Origin: Clostridiales bacterium
Lineage (GTDB): Bacteria; Bacillota; Clostridia; Oscillospirales; Oscillospiraceae
Direction of reading: 5' to 3'
Assembly (NCBI GenBank): GCA_018374635.1
Contig: JAHAEW010000015.1
Location: 1-46,586, forward strand
Length of the DNA: 46,586 nucleotides
Part shown: positions 1 to 7,277 of the stretch, piece after piece
Layout of the letters: each line of letters opens with the position of its first letter
How positions within the stretch are numbered: the first letter of the stretch is position 1
Made by a program: the position numbers and the translations under genes
The notes under the pieces: generated by a model
What the model was told of the DNA's origin: nothing
What the model saw: the letters and a program-made list of their open reading frames with translations, nothing else
The model's database searches: none

Positions 1-534
1 GGTGTCGATCTTGATCTTGTCGCCGGGGTTGATGAACAGGGGCACCTTGATCTCAGCGCCGGTCTCCAGGGTGGCGGGCTTGGTCACGTTGGTGGCCGTA
101 TCGCCGCGGAAGCCGGGGTCGGTCTCGGTGATCTCCAGCTCCACGAAGGTGGGGGGCTCCACGGCAAAGATCTTGCCCTTGTAGCTGTTGATCTTGCAGG
201 GCATGTTCTCCTTCACGAAGCGGAAGTTGTCGCCCAGCATCTCGGCGCCGATGGGCACCAGATCGTAGGTCTCGGGGTCCATGAAGTAGTACAGATCGCC
301 ATCGTTGTAGCTGTACTCCATGTCCTTGCGCTCCACATAGGCCTGCTCAAACTTGGCGGTGGGGTTGAAGGAGGTCTCGGTCACGCCGCCGGTGATGACA
401 TTCTTCATCTTGGTGCGCACAAAGGCGGCACCCTTGCCGGGCTTCACGTGCTGGAACTCCACCACCTGCATGACCTGGCCATCCATCTCAAAGGTCACGC
501 CATTGCGGAAATCACTGGCAGTAATCGTAGGCAT
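1..534 (-). CDS. efp: Elongation factor P (partial, C-terminal end outside window)
   Basis: EF-P binds the ribosome between the P and E sites and rescues it at polyproline stretches. The visible 178 residues start MPTITASDF and carry the KOW-like N-terminal domain with the loop HVKPGKGAAF. Lys34 at the loop tip aligns with the residue that is modified in Bacillus subtilis EF-P (Lys32). The two OB-type domains follow. Family members are about 185 residues, so only the last few codons and the stop are missing beyond base 1. A GGAGG lies about 10 nt before the ATG. It sits 99 nt downstream of an M24 peptidase and has its own promoter in that gap. The pepP-efp order is common in Bacillota, where spoIIIA genes often follow; that region is not visible here. 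Confidence 0.97.
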   Translation of the reverse strand, partial: MPTITASDFRNGVTFEMDGQVMQVVEFQHVKPGKGAAFVRTKMKNVITGGVTETSFNPTAKFEQAYVERKDMEYSYNDGDLYYFMDPETYDLVPIGAEMLGDNFRFVKENMPCKINSYKGKIFAVEPPTFVELEITETDPGFRGDTATNVTKPATLETGAEIKVPLFINPGDKIKIDT

Positions 535-588
535 TGGTATTCATCCTCCAAACAAGGTATTTCATATGAATGAAACTTTAGCTAAGCT

Positions 589-617
589 ATTCTACTCTAT
601 TCTCCCCATATTTGCAA
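589..617 (-). promoter_or_regulatory. Sigma-A-type promoter of efp
   Basis: Read on the minus strand: TTGCAA, a 17-nt spacer, then TAGAAT. It lies in the AT-rich gap between the M24 peptidase and efp, with a predicted start about 50 nt before the efp ATG. This suggests efp can be transcribed separately from the peptidase gene. Confidence 0.6.
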
Positions 618-633
618 GGGTTTTTCAGGTTTT

Positions 634-1698
634 TTACAGAACGATGAGCTCTTTCGGCGCCAGGGTGATGTCTTCGCACCCATCCTGGGTGAGCAGGATC
701 ACATCCTCGATGCGCACGCCGAATTTCCCCGGCAGGTAGATCCCCGGCTCAGCGGAGACCGCGACCCTCTCGGGCATGGGGTCCTGATTGCTGTGATTGG
801 CGTTGGGGGACTCGTGGATCTCAATGCCCACGCTGTGTCCGAAGCCGTGGCCGAAGTACGCTCCGTAGCCGGCGTCCTCGATGACCTTGGCCGCGGCGTT
901 GTGGATGTCGCAGCCCCGCACCCCCGCCTTGGCCGCGGCGATGCCGGCCTTCTGGGCCTCCAGCACCGTGTAGTAGACCTTCTTCATCTCCTCGCTGGGC
1001 TCTCCCAGCGCCACGGTGCGGGTCATATCGGAGCAGTAGCCCTGGTACTTGCACCCGAAGTCCATGGTGATGAACTCGCCCTCCTGCACCTTCTTGTCAC
1101 TGGGGACGCCGTGGGGGAGGCTCCCGTTGGGGCCGGAGACCACAATGGGGTCAAAGGACGTCTTCTCCGCGCCAAAGCGGAGCATGTCGTACACCAGCCG
1201 GGCGGCAATCTCCTTCTCGGTCATGCCGGGGCGGATGAACTTGAGGATCTCCTCAAAGGCCTTCTCCGAGATGCGCTGGGCGTGGATGAGGGCCTCCCGC
1301 TCCTCCCCGTCCTTCACGGCGCGCAGATCGGTGAGCAGCTGCTGGGCGGGCACCAGCTGGCAGGAGAGCGCCTTTTCATAGCTCTGATAGTCCTGCACCG
1401 TCATGTAGCCCTCTTCGATGCCCAGCTTGCGGATGCCCATCTCCTCCACCGCCTGGACCACCATGGCTTTTTGGCTCACAGTGCGGGTGGTCATGGTGAT
1501 CTTGGCACCGGTCACCTGATGCTCGGCGGCCTCAATGTAGCGGGAGTCGGTGAAATACCGCGTCTCCTGCTTGCCCACCACCACGGCGCCCTCGCCATGA
1601 AAGCCGATGGCGTAGAACTCGCCGGGCTCGCTGGTCACCAGCATGGCGTCCAGACCGTAGGCATCCAGTTTGGATGCGATCTTCTCCAGATGATTCAT
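634..1698 (-). CDS. M24 family Xaa-Pro aminopeptidase
   Basis: A cytoplasmic metallopeptidase of 354 residues predicted to remove an N-terminal residue before proline. It has the creatinase-like N-terminal domain (about residues 1-125) followed by the pita-bread catalytic domain. The dinuclear-metal ligands are all visible in order: Asp in ITMDFGC, Asp in CSDMTRT, His in GHGFGHSVG, Glu in SAEPGIY and Glu in VRIEDV. The length matches short YqhT/PepQ-type enzymes rather than long PepP. AAAGGAAG stands 8 nt before the ATG. It lies 35 nt after the TIM-barrel gene on the same strand and ahead of efp, as in other Bacillota. Substrate preference (dipeptidase or aminopeptidase) cannot be told from the sequence. 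Confidence 0.92.
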   Translation of the reverse strand: MNHLEKIASKLDAYGLDAMLVTSEPGEFYAIGFHGEGAVVVGKQETRYFTDSRYIEAAEHQVTGAKITMTTRTVSQKAMVVQAVEEMGIRKLGIEEGYMTVQDYQSYEKALSCQLVPAQQLLTDLRAVKDGEEREALIHAQRISEKAFEEILKFIRPGMTEKEIAARLVYDMLRFGAEKTSFDPIVVSGPNGSLPHGVPSDKKVQEGEFITMDFGCKYQGYCSDMTRTVALGEPSEEMKKVYYTVLEAQKAGIAAAKAGVRGCDIHNAAAKVIEDAGYGAYFGHGFGHSVGIEIHESPNANHSNQDPMPERVAVSAEPGIYLPGKFGVRIEDVILLTQDGCEDITLAPKELIVL

Positions 1699-1733
1699 GG
1701 TTCTGACTTCCTTTCTATCCGTAGGGGCGGCCC

Positions 1734-2594
1734 TCAGTCCGTCCCCAGAAAATGCTCATAAGCCCGCTTCATGGTCAGGGCGTCCTCCGCCTGGGTCCCC
1801 GCCGACTCGCAGATGATGGTGGGGCTCCACCCCCGGCGGGCCAGGGACCGCATCAGCGGGAGATGGTCGGGCCCAAACTCGTCCTGATCAAAGGTGAGGT
1901 GCATTTTCTCGCCCCCGTTGGGGGTGAACTGGATGCGGGAGAAATGGCTGTGGAAGCGGCTGGCCCGGTTCTCGCCCAGGGCGCGCTCCAGCTTGTCCAG
2001 CATCCGCTCAGTGGCCGCCTCCCCCTGCTCCTCGCCCAGGCTCCGGGCATAGAGATGGCCGAAGTCCACCGTGGGGAGCAGGCGTTCATCCACCTGGCAC
2101 AGCTCCAGCACTTCATCCAGATCGCCCAGCTGGTTGATCTTGCCCATGGTCTCGGGGCAGAGAGTGATGTGCCCGTATCCGGCGGCGTCGCAGGCCTTCA
2201 CCACTTCCTCCAGGGAGCGCAGCGCGATGTCCAGCGCCTCCCGCCGCGTCCGCTTCATCAGGGCGCCCGAGTGGATGACCACCCGCCCGGCCCCCATCCA
2301 GTCGGCGGCCCGGCAGGCGGCGGTGATATAGCCGATGGTCTTTTGCAGGCTCTCCGGGTCAGGGTTGGCCAGGTTAATAAAGTAGGGGGCGTGGAGGGAG
2401 AGAAAAATGCCCTCCTTCCGGGCATTCTCCCCCAGCTTGCGGGCGGTCTCCTCCCCCACGTTGACGCCCTTGCCGCACTGGTACTCATAGGCGTCCAGTC
2501 CAAAGGCCCGGAGCCAGCCGGGGGCGGCCAGAGAGGATTTGTGCGCCCGGGAGAAGGAGTCGGAATTGCCCGCCGGCCCAAATAATACGCTCAT
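1734..2594 (-). CDS. Endonuclease IV-like TIM-barrel protein (deoxyribonuclease IV family)
   Basis: 286 residues with an AP-endonuclease-2 type TIM barrel. The pattern of zinc ligands known from endonuclease IV can be followed: His in SLHAPY, His in VVIHSG, Glu in LCPETMG, Asp and His in VDFGH, His in FHSHF, Asp-His in GPDHLP and Glu in IICESAG. This supports a trinuclear-zinc enzyme acting on abasic DNA, although sugar isomerases share the fold. The start MSVLFGPAG was chosen because AAAGGAG lies 8 nt upstream and the ATG follows the yqeG stop codon by one base. Longer in-frame starts run back into yqeG and are unlikely. It is probably translated together with yqeG. Confidence 0.85.
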   Translation of the reverse strand: MSVLFGPAGNSDSFSRAHKSSLAAPGWLRAFGLDAYEYQCGKGVNVGEETARKLGENARKEGIFLSLHAPYFINLANPDPESLQKTIGYITAACRAADWMGAGRVVIHSGALMKRTRREALDIALRSLEEVVKACDAAGYGHITLCPETMGKINQLGDLDEVLELCQVDERLLPTVDFGHLYARSLGEEQGEAATERMLDKLERALGENRASRFHSHFSRIQFTPNGGEKMHLTFDQDEFGPDHLPLMRSLARRGWSPTIICESAGTQAEDALTMKRAYEHFLGTD

Positions 2595-2595
2595 G

Positions 2596-3099
2596 CTACA
2601 TGCTCCTTTGCTTGGCCAGGGCGCGGAAGGGCCACTCCGCCGCGTAGCGCAGATAGCGGCCCGGGTTGCCCGCCAGCCGGATAGGCTCCACCAGAAGGGT
2701 GCGCACTCCGGCCCGCTTCCCGCCCAGAATATCGGTAAAGATCTGATCGCCCACGATGGCGGTCTGCCCGGGGCCCGCGCCCATCTGCTCCATAGCCCGG
2801 CGGAAGGAGCCCGGCTTTGGCTTGCCCGCGTGTCCGATGTAGGGCACGCCCAGGGACTGGGCATAGCGCCTGGCCCGCTCGGGTTTGCGGTTATTCGAGA
2901 GGATGAAGAGGGTCACGCCCGCCTCCCGCAGGGCCCTTTCCCAGGCCCGCACCGGCTCGTCCGGCTCGGGTACGCCATAGGCTGAAAGGGTATTGTCCAG
3001 ATCGGCCAGCAGGAGGGTGACGCCCTCCTGGGCCAGCCACCGGGGCGATATGGCTTGTACGGAGGGAAATACCCGGTCCGCCAGCAGGGAAAGCGCCAC
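2596..3099 (-). CDS. yqeG: YqeG family HAD IIIA-type phosphatase
   Basis: A 167-residue HAD-superfamily protein. Motif I is LLADLDNTLS (nucleophile Asp plus general acid Asp), motif II is FILSNNRK, and the motif III/IV area reads GHAGKPKP and AIVGDQIFTDILGG. The closest family is YqeG of Bacillota (about 170 residues), related to mitochondrial phosphatidylglycerophosphatase GEP4; the physiological substrate is not settled by sequence. The GTG start at 3099 was chosen because it gives the family length and has GGAAAGG upstream. Earlier in-frame ATGs would extend into the divergent promoter region. It is the first gene of the minus-strand group yqeG-TIM barrel-M24 peptidase-efp and is divergent from the gene at 3221. 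Confidence 0.88.
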   Translation of the reverse strand: MALSLLADRVFPSVQAISPRWLAQEGVTLLLADLDNTLSAYGVPEPDEPVRAWERALREAGVTLFILSNNRKPERARRYAQSLGVPYIGHAGKPKPGSFRRAMEQMGAGPGQTAIVGDQIFTDILGGKRAGVRTLLVEPIRLAGNPGRYLRYAAEWPFRALAKQRSM

Positions 3100-3220
3100 G
3101 GTCCACCGCCTTTCCGCAGGACTGTTTCCAACTTGCCCTGCATAGAGTCCATTATACCGGCTTATGCCGTAATCTGCATTATAACATTGCTCCACCATGG
3201 ATACAAGGGGGTACCTCAGC

Positions 3221-3997
3221 ATGGTTACCGATTGCAAACTCATTTTTCTCACGCCGCCCGCCCTGGAGCGGTCCGCCCGGGAGCAGAACCTGCCCTCGGC
3301 CCATCTGGCCTACCGGGTGGGAGGCGGGCCCCATTTGTTCCGGGCCAATCTGCCCGTGGCCGCCCGGGGCGGGATCCTGGCCATGGACTGCGAGGGCTTC
3401 GACGGCCGGGGGGAGCCCTCCGTCTTCTGCCAGGAGGTCCTGCGGGAATGCTCGGCCCGGGGCTTTCAGGGAGTATACTGCGCCTTTCCCGACCGGCCCA
3501 TCCCCGTGCTCCAGCGGGCGGTGGCCGAGCTGGGGGAAGCCCTCCGGCGCCGGGGCTGGCCCCTTTATGTGCCCGAGGAGTATGGGTCCGCCTCGGACCA
3601 CGCCTGCGTGCTCATCCCAACGGCCCTGTCGGGCGGCTCCCTGGAGCAGCGGCTGGCCGAGACGGCTGCGCAGTACGGCGCGTCCCGGCTGGCCCTGCGG
3701 ATCGAGCGGCTGGCCCAGGACTTTCTCCTCCCCTCTCCCACGGGGCAGGGGGCCCCCCTCTCCCGCCAGGCTCTGGCCGAACAGCTGGAGCAGCGGGGCG
3801 GCTCGGTCTTTTTCTCCCATGAGCTGTGCGCTCACTACTTCACCTACATGACCAAAACAGATGGAGCCCACTTCGTCCTCTTTGACGATGCGGGCTCCAT
3901 CCGAAAAAAATGTCAGCTGGGCGCCCGGCTGGGCATCACCCACGCCTTTGTCCCATACGCACAGGTGGATGACCTGCTGCCCGGGCTGCTGGAATAG
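3221..3997 (+). CDS. Hypothetical protein, possible degenerate GH18-like barrel
   Basis: 258 residues that I do not recognise as a named family. The C-terminal pattern HFVLFDDAGSIRKKCQLGAR followed by LGITHAFVPY resembles the end of YaaH-type GH18 barrels, where a Glu/Asp-Ala-Arg-Ser segment precedes the last strand and helix. Repeated hydrophobic strands such as GGILAMDCEGF and GVYCAFPD also suit a TIM barrel. The DxxDxDxE catalytic signature of active chitinases is not seen, so enzyme activity is doubtful. There is no signal peptide. The second ATG was chosen because AAGGGGG lies 10 nt upstream. It is one of four plus-strand genes, divergent from yqeG and convergent with the Sel1-repeat gene, with only 3 nt between the two stop codons. 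Confidence 0.6.
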   Translation: MVTDCKLIFLTPPALERSAREQNLPSAHLAYRVGGGPHLFRANLPVAARGGILAMDCEGFDGRGEPSVFCQEVLRECSARGFQGVYCAFPDRPIPVLQRAVAELGEALRRRGWPLYVPEEYGSASDHACVLIPTALSGGSLEQRLAETAAQYGASRLALRIERLAQDFLLPSPTGQGAPLSRQALAEQLEQRGGSVFFSHELCAHYFTYMTKTDGAHFVLFDDAGSIRKKCQLGARLGITHAFVPYAQVDDLLPGLLE

Positions 3998-4000
3998 CCC

Positions 4001-6670
4001 TCAGCCCTTCAGCCGCTCCATAAGGCCCTCCAGCGCCTCCCGGAGGCAGGCGTCTCCCTCATTCTCCAGGTCCTGGCTCTCAAGAGCCCGGCTGCACAGC
4101 TCCCGTGCGGCGGCCGGGTCGGCCTCCACCGCCTTTCCCTCCAGATAGCACAGGGCCAGGCGGTACATCCCCTCGGCGTCCTCCCGGTCGGCCGCCTGCC
4201 GGTAGTAGGAGAGGGCTTTCGCCAGGTCGGCCGTCACCTGGACGCCGTTCTCATAGAAGCGGCCCAGGGCACACAGGGCACTGCTCTCCCCCAGCTTGGC
4301 GGCATGGCGGTAGTAGGAGAGGGCCTTGGCCAGATCGGGCTCCACGCCCTGGCCCAGCTCGTAGCACTCTCCCAGATTGTAGAGGGCGGTATCGTCCTCC
4401 TGCTCAGCGGCACGGCGGTAGAAGGTCAGAGCGGCGGCATAGTCCCGCTCCACGCCCTGCCCCTTCCGGTAAAGCTCTCCCAGGTTGTTCATCCCGCGCA
4501 GGCTGCCCTCGTCGGCGGCACGGCGGTACCACTGCGCCGCCTGGGGATAATCAATCTCCATCCCCAGCCCACGCTCACAGCACCAGGCCAGATTACACAT
4601 GGCGGCCAAGCTGCCCCGGTCGGCGGCACGGCGGTACCACGCCACGGCGGCGCTCCAGTCCTGTTCCACACCCTCGCCGCGCTCATAGCGCAGGCCGAGC
4701 ACGCACATGGCGTCGGGATCTCCCCGCTCGGCGGCACGGCGGAACCAGGCCACCGCCTGCTCCTTCTCCACCGGGACCCCTTTGCCCTTGGTATAGAGCC
4801 AGCCCAGGTTGTACTGTGAGGCGGTGTCCCCCTGTTCCGCGGCCCAGCGGTACCAGCGCGCCGCCTCTTCCCCGTTCTGTGCCGCGCCCCAGCCACGCTC
4901 GGCGGCCAGTCCCAGGTAGAAGCCCGCCCGGACCACGCCGGCCCCGGCGGCGCAGCGGAACCAGTCCACAGCGGCGGCGCGGTCCTCGGCCATGCCCCGG
5001 CCGTTCCAGGCGCACAGCCCCAGCCAGTAGGCGCCCTCCTCATAGCCGTTGTCCACAGCGCGGCGGAACCAGTCTGCCGCCTGGGCGGCGTCCTGCTCCA
5101 CGCCGTCGTCCCCGTAGTAGTAGTTGATCCCCACATAGCACTGGGCCCGGGCATAGCCCAGAGCGGCGGCGGCACGGTAGAGGCGCATGGCCTCCTGGCT
5201 GTCGGCCTGGGTGACCCCCCGGCCCCGCTCATAGCACACGCCCAGATTGGTCATGGCCCGGGGATAGTTCCGTTCAGCCGCCTTCTCATACCACGCCACG
5301 GCCTGGGCGTCATCCTGGGGCACGCCGGAGCCGAACTCATAGCACCAGCCCAGATTGCACATGGCGGGCACATCCTCCAGCTCGGCGGCCCGGCGGTACC
5401 ACTGCACGGCGGCGGCGGGGTCCTTGGTAACGCCGGAACCGGTTTCACAGCACACCCCCAACTCCCGCATGGCCCGGGGATAGCCCTGTTCGGCGGCGGC
5501 ACGGTACCAGCGCACCGCCTCCTCCGGGTCCTGCTCCACACCGATCCCCATGTAGTAGCAAAAGCCCAGGCAGCACTGTCCGGGGGCATAATCCTGCTCG
5601 GCCGCCGCCCGGTAGAGAGCCACCGCCCCGGGCACATCAGCCTCCACGTCCTCGCCCCGCTCCAGGCATATGCCCAGATTGCACTGGGCCCGGGCATAGC
5701 CCTGCTCGGCGGCGGCGCGGTACCAGCGTACCGCCTCGCCCATATCTTTCGGGATGCCAGTGCCATACTCATAACACCAGCCCAGGCAGCACATGCCCCG
5801 GGGATCGCCCCGCTCAGCGGCGGCACGGTACCAGCGCACCGCCTCCTCCAGATCCGGCTGGACGCCGGAGCCGGTCTCACAGCACCAGGCATAGTTGCCC
5901 ATGGCCCGTACATCTCCGGCCTCGGCTGCCCTCCGGTACCACACTGCGGCCTCGGCTTCATCAGACGGTACGCCCACGCCGTACTCATAGCAGACCCCCA
6001 GACAGCACATACCAGCTGCATAGCCCTGCTCGGCGGCGGCGCGGTACCAGCGCACCGCCGTCACGGCGGACTGCTCCACCCCGTCGCCAAACTCATACCG
6101 GCGGCCCAGCTCGGCCTGGCCGCCCGGGTCCCCCTGAAAGGCCGCCGCCTTCAGCCAGGCCAGAGAGGCCGCCTCATCCCGCTCCACGCCGGCGCCCTCG
6201 CGGTAGCAGCGGGAGAGCAGGATCTGGGCCCGTGGAAAGGTCCTCTCCGCGGCCTGATGGTACCATTCCACCGCCCGCTCCGGGTCACGCCCGGTCCCGA
6301 TGCCGTTTTGCAGGCAGAAGCCAAAATTGCACATGGCCGGAACATAGTCCAGCAGCGCGGCCTGTTCATAGAGCCACACGGCCTGTCTGGGGTCGGCCTC
6401 CACCCCGATGCCGTTTTCCAGGCACCAGCCCAGATTGCTGATGCCGCAGGGGTCTCCCACCTGGGCTGAGCGCCGGAAGCAGGCATAGGCCTGCGTCTCA
6501 TCCCGCCGGGGGCCCTCAATCCACCAGCTGCCCAGCATGGCCCAGTCCTTTCCGGTAAGCGCGGCCTCAGGCACCGCCCCCATGGGATGCCCGCACTCCG
6601 GACATACCGCGCTGTTCTCCTCCTGCTCCAGGACCACGGAGCATCCTGGATGACTGCATCGATAGATCAT
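4001..6670 (-). CDS. Sel1-like repeat protein with N-terminal zinc ribbon
   Basis: 889 residues. Residues 1 to about 32 hold a zinc-ribbon-like segment with CSHPGC and CPECG. After a linker, 22 consecutive Sel1-like repeats of about 36 residues can be counted (consensus LGxCYExGxGVxxDxxxAVxWYRxAAExGxxxA). They fill the rest of the protein to near the C-terminus. Such alpha-solenoids are protein-protein interaction scaffolds; the partner here is unknown. No signal peptide or membrane helix is seen. The start MIYRCSH has AAGGAGG about 12 nt upstream. The repeats are well diverged in sequence, indicating an old array rather than recent expansion. Repeats 12 and 13 carry one extra residue each. 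The gene stands alone between a convergent gene and rpsU. Confidence 0.93.
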   Translation of the reverse strand: MIYRCSHPGCSVVLEQEENSAVCPECGHPMGAVPEAALTGKDWAMLGSWWIEGPRRDETQAYACFRRSAQVGDPCGISNLGWCLENGIGVEADPRQAVWLYEQAALLDYVPAMCNFGFCLQNGIGTGRDPERAVEWYHQAAERTFPRAQILLSRCYREGAGVERDEAASLAWLKAAAFQGDPGGQAELGRRYEFGDGVEQSAVTAVRWYRAAAEQGYAAGMCCLGVCYEYGVGVPSDEAEAAVWYRRAAEAGDVRAMGNYAWCCETGSGVQPDLEEAVRWYRAAAERGDPRGMCCLGWCYEYGTGIPKDMGEAVRWYRAAAEQGYARAQCNLGICLERGEDVEADVPGAVALYRAAAEQDYAPGQCCLGFCYYMGIGVEQDPEEAVRWYRAAAEQGYPRAMRELGVCCETGSGVTKDPAAAVQWYRRAAELEDVPAMCNLGWCYEFGSGVPQDDAQAVAWYEKAAERNYPRAMTNLGVCYERGRGVTQADSQEAMRLYRAAAALGYARAQCYVGINYYYGDDGVEQDAAQAADWFRRAVDNGYEEGAYWLGLCAWNGRGMAEDRAAAVDWFRCAAGAGVVRAGFYLGLAAERGWGAAQNGEEAARWYRWAAEQGDTASQYNLGWLYTKGKGVPVEKEQAVAWFRRAAERGDPDAMCVLGLRYERGEGVEQDWSAAVAWYRRAADRGSLAAMCNLAWCCERGLGMEIDYPQAAQWYRRAADEGSLRGMNNLGELYRKGQGVERDYAAALTFYRRAAEQEDDTALYNLGECYELGQGVEPDLAKALSYYRHAAKLGESSALCALGRFYENGVQVTADLAKALSYYRQAADREDAEGMYRLALCYLEGKAVEADPAAARELCSRALESQDLENEGDACLREALEGLMERLKG

Positions 6671-6870
6671 GGCGTGAACCGCCCTCCTTCTCGGGGAGAG
6701 CACCCAGGCCCGCCCTGTCTTGTGATCCGCTGTCTCATGGAAAAGCATCCCCCGCCCGGATCTGGCTGGGACGCCGCTGAACTGAAATTAACGTTCCATC
6801 GGAATGGGTCTAGTCTACCATTTTTCCCGCCACATTGCAAGAATCCGGCACGGTTCCCCACCGGCCGTGG

Positions 6871-6904
6871 ACAAGAAAAGCCCCGCACCAAAGTGGTGCG
6901 GGGC
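6871..6904 (-). terminator. Intrinsic terminator of rpsU
   Basis: On the minus strand an 11-bp perfect stem (GCCCCGCACCA / TGGTGCGGGGC) with a 3-nt loop is followed by TTTTCTTGT. It starts 12 nt after the rpsU stop codon. Confidence 0.9.
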
Positions 6905-6915
6905 CCAGCTTGCTT

Positions 6916-7098
6916 TTAATAAAACTTCTTGCGGTTCTTGCGGGCAGCCTCAGACTTCTTGCGGCGCTTGACGCTCGGGCTCTCGTAGTGCTCACGCTTG
7001 CGCACTTCGGCCAGGACGCCCGACTTGGCGCAGCTGCGCTTGAAGCGCTTGAGCGCGTTCTCCAAGGACTCACCGTCCTTCACACGGACTTCCGACAT
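6916..7098 (-). CDS. rpsU: 30S ribosomal protein S21
   Basis: 60 residues, very basic, starting MSEVRVKDGESLENALKRF and ending in RKNRKKFY. This is the typical short bS21 of Bacillota, found near the anti-Shine-Dalgarno region of 16S rRNA in the small subunit. GGAGGGG stands 6 nt before the ATG. It is a single-gene transcription unit with a consensus promoter upstream (7177-7205) and a strong terminator downstream (6871-6904), which fits high, independent expression. Confidence 0.98.
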   Translation of the reverse strand: MSEVRVKDGESLENALKRFKRSCAKSGVLAEVRKREHYESPSVKRRKKSEAARKNRKKFY

Positions 7099-7176
7099 TG
7101 ATTTCCCCTCCCTCCGAAGCGGCGGTCACGCCGCCAAAGGGCCACATACTGATAGTTATGGCTTTAACAATGATAT

Positions 7177-7205
7177 ATTATATGCAAATTTTCTGTTTTT
7201 GTCAA
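7177..7205 (-). promoter_or_regulatory. Consensus sigma-A promoter of rpsU
   Basis: On the minus strand: TTGACA, 17-nt spacer, TATAAT, both hexamers perfect. The spacer and flanks are AT-rich, in contrast to the surrounding sequence. The predicted start is about 70 nt before the rpsU ATG. The leader contains the short inverted repeat GGCGG / CCGCC near 7121-7135. Confidence 0.88.
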
Positions 7206-7277
7206 GCTATAAATTTTCCTCTGTCCACATCCCGCCGGGGTGCGGTGGAAAAATAGCGCCCAGCCTCCTGCGCCGTT

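Noticed and set aside
4001..6670. CRISPR-like or tandem DNA repeat with about 108-bp period
   Set aside because: The periodicity is that of the 36-residue Sel1 repeats in coding sequence, and the DNA copies are diverged.
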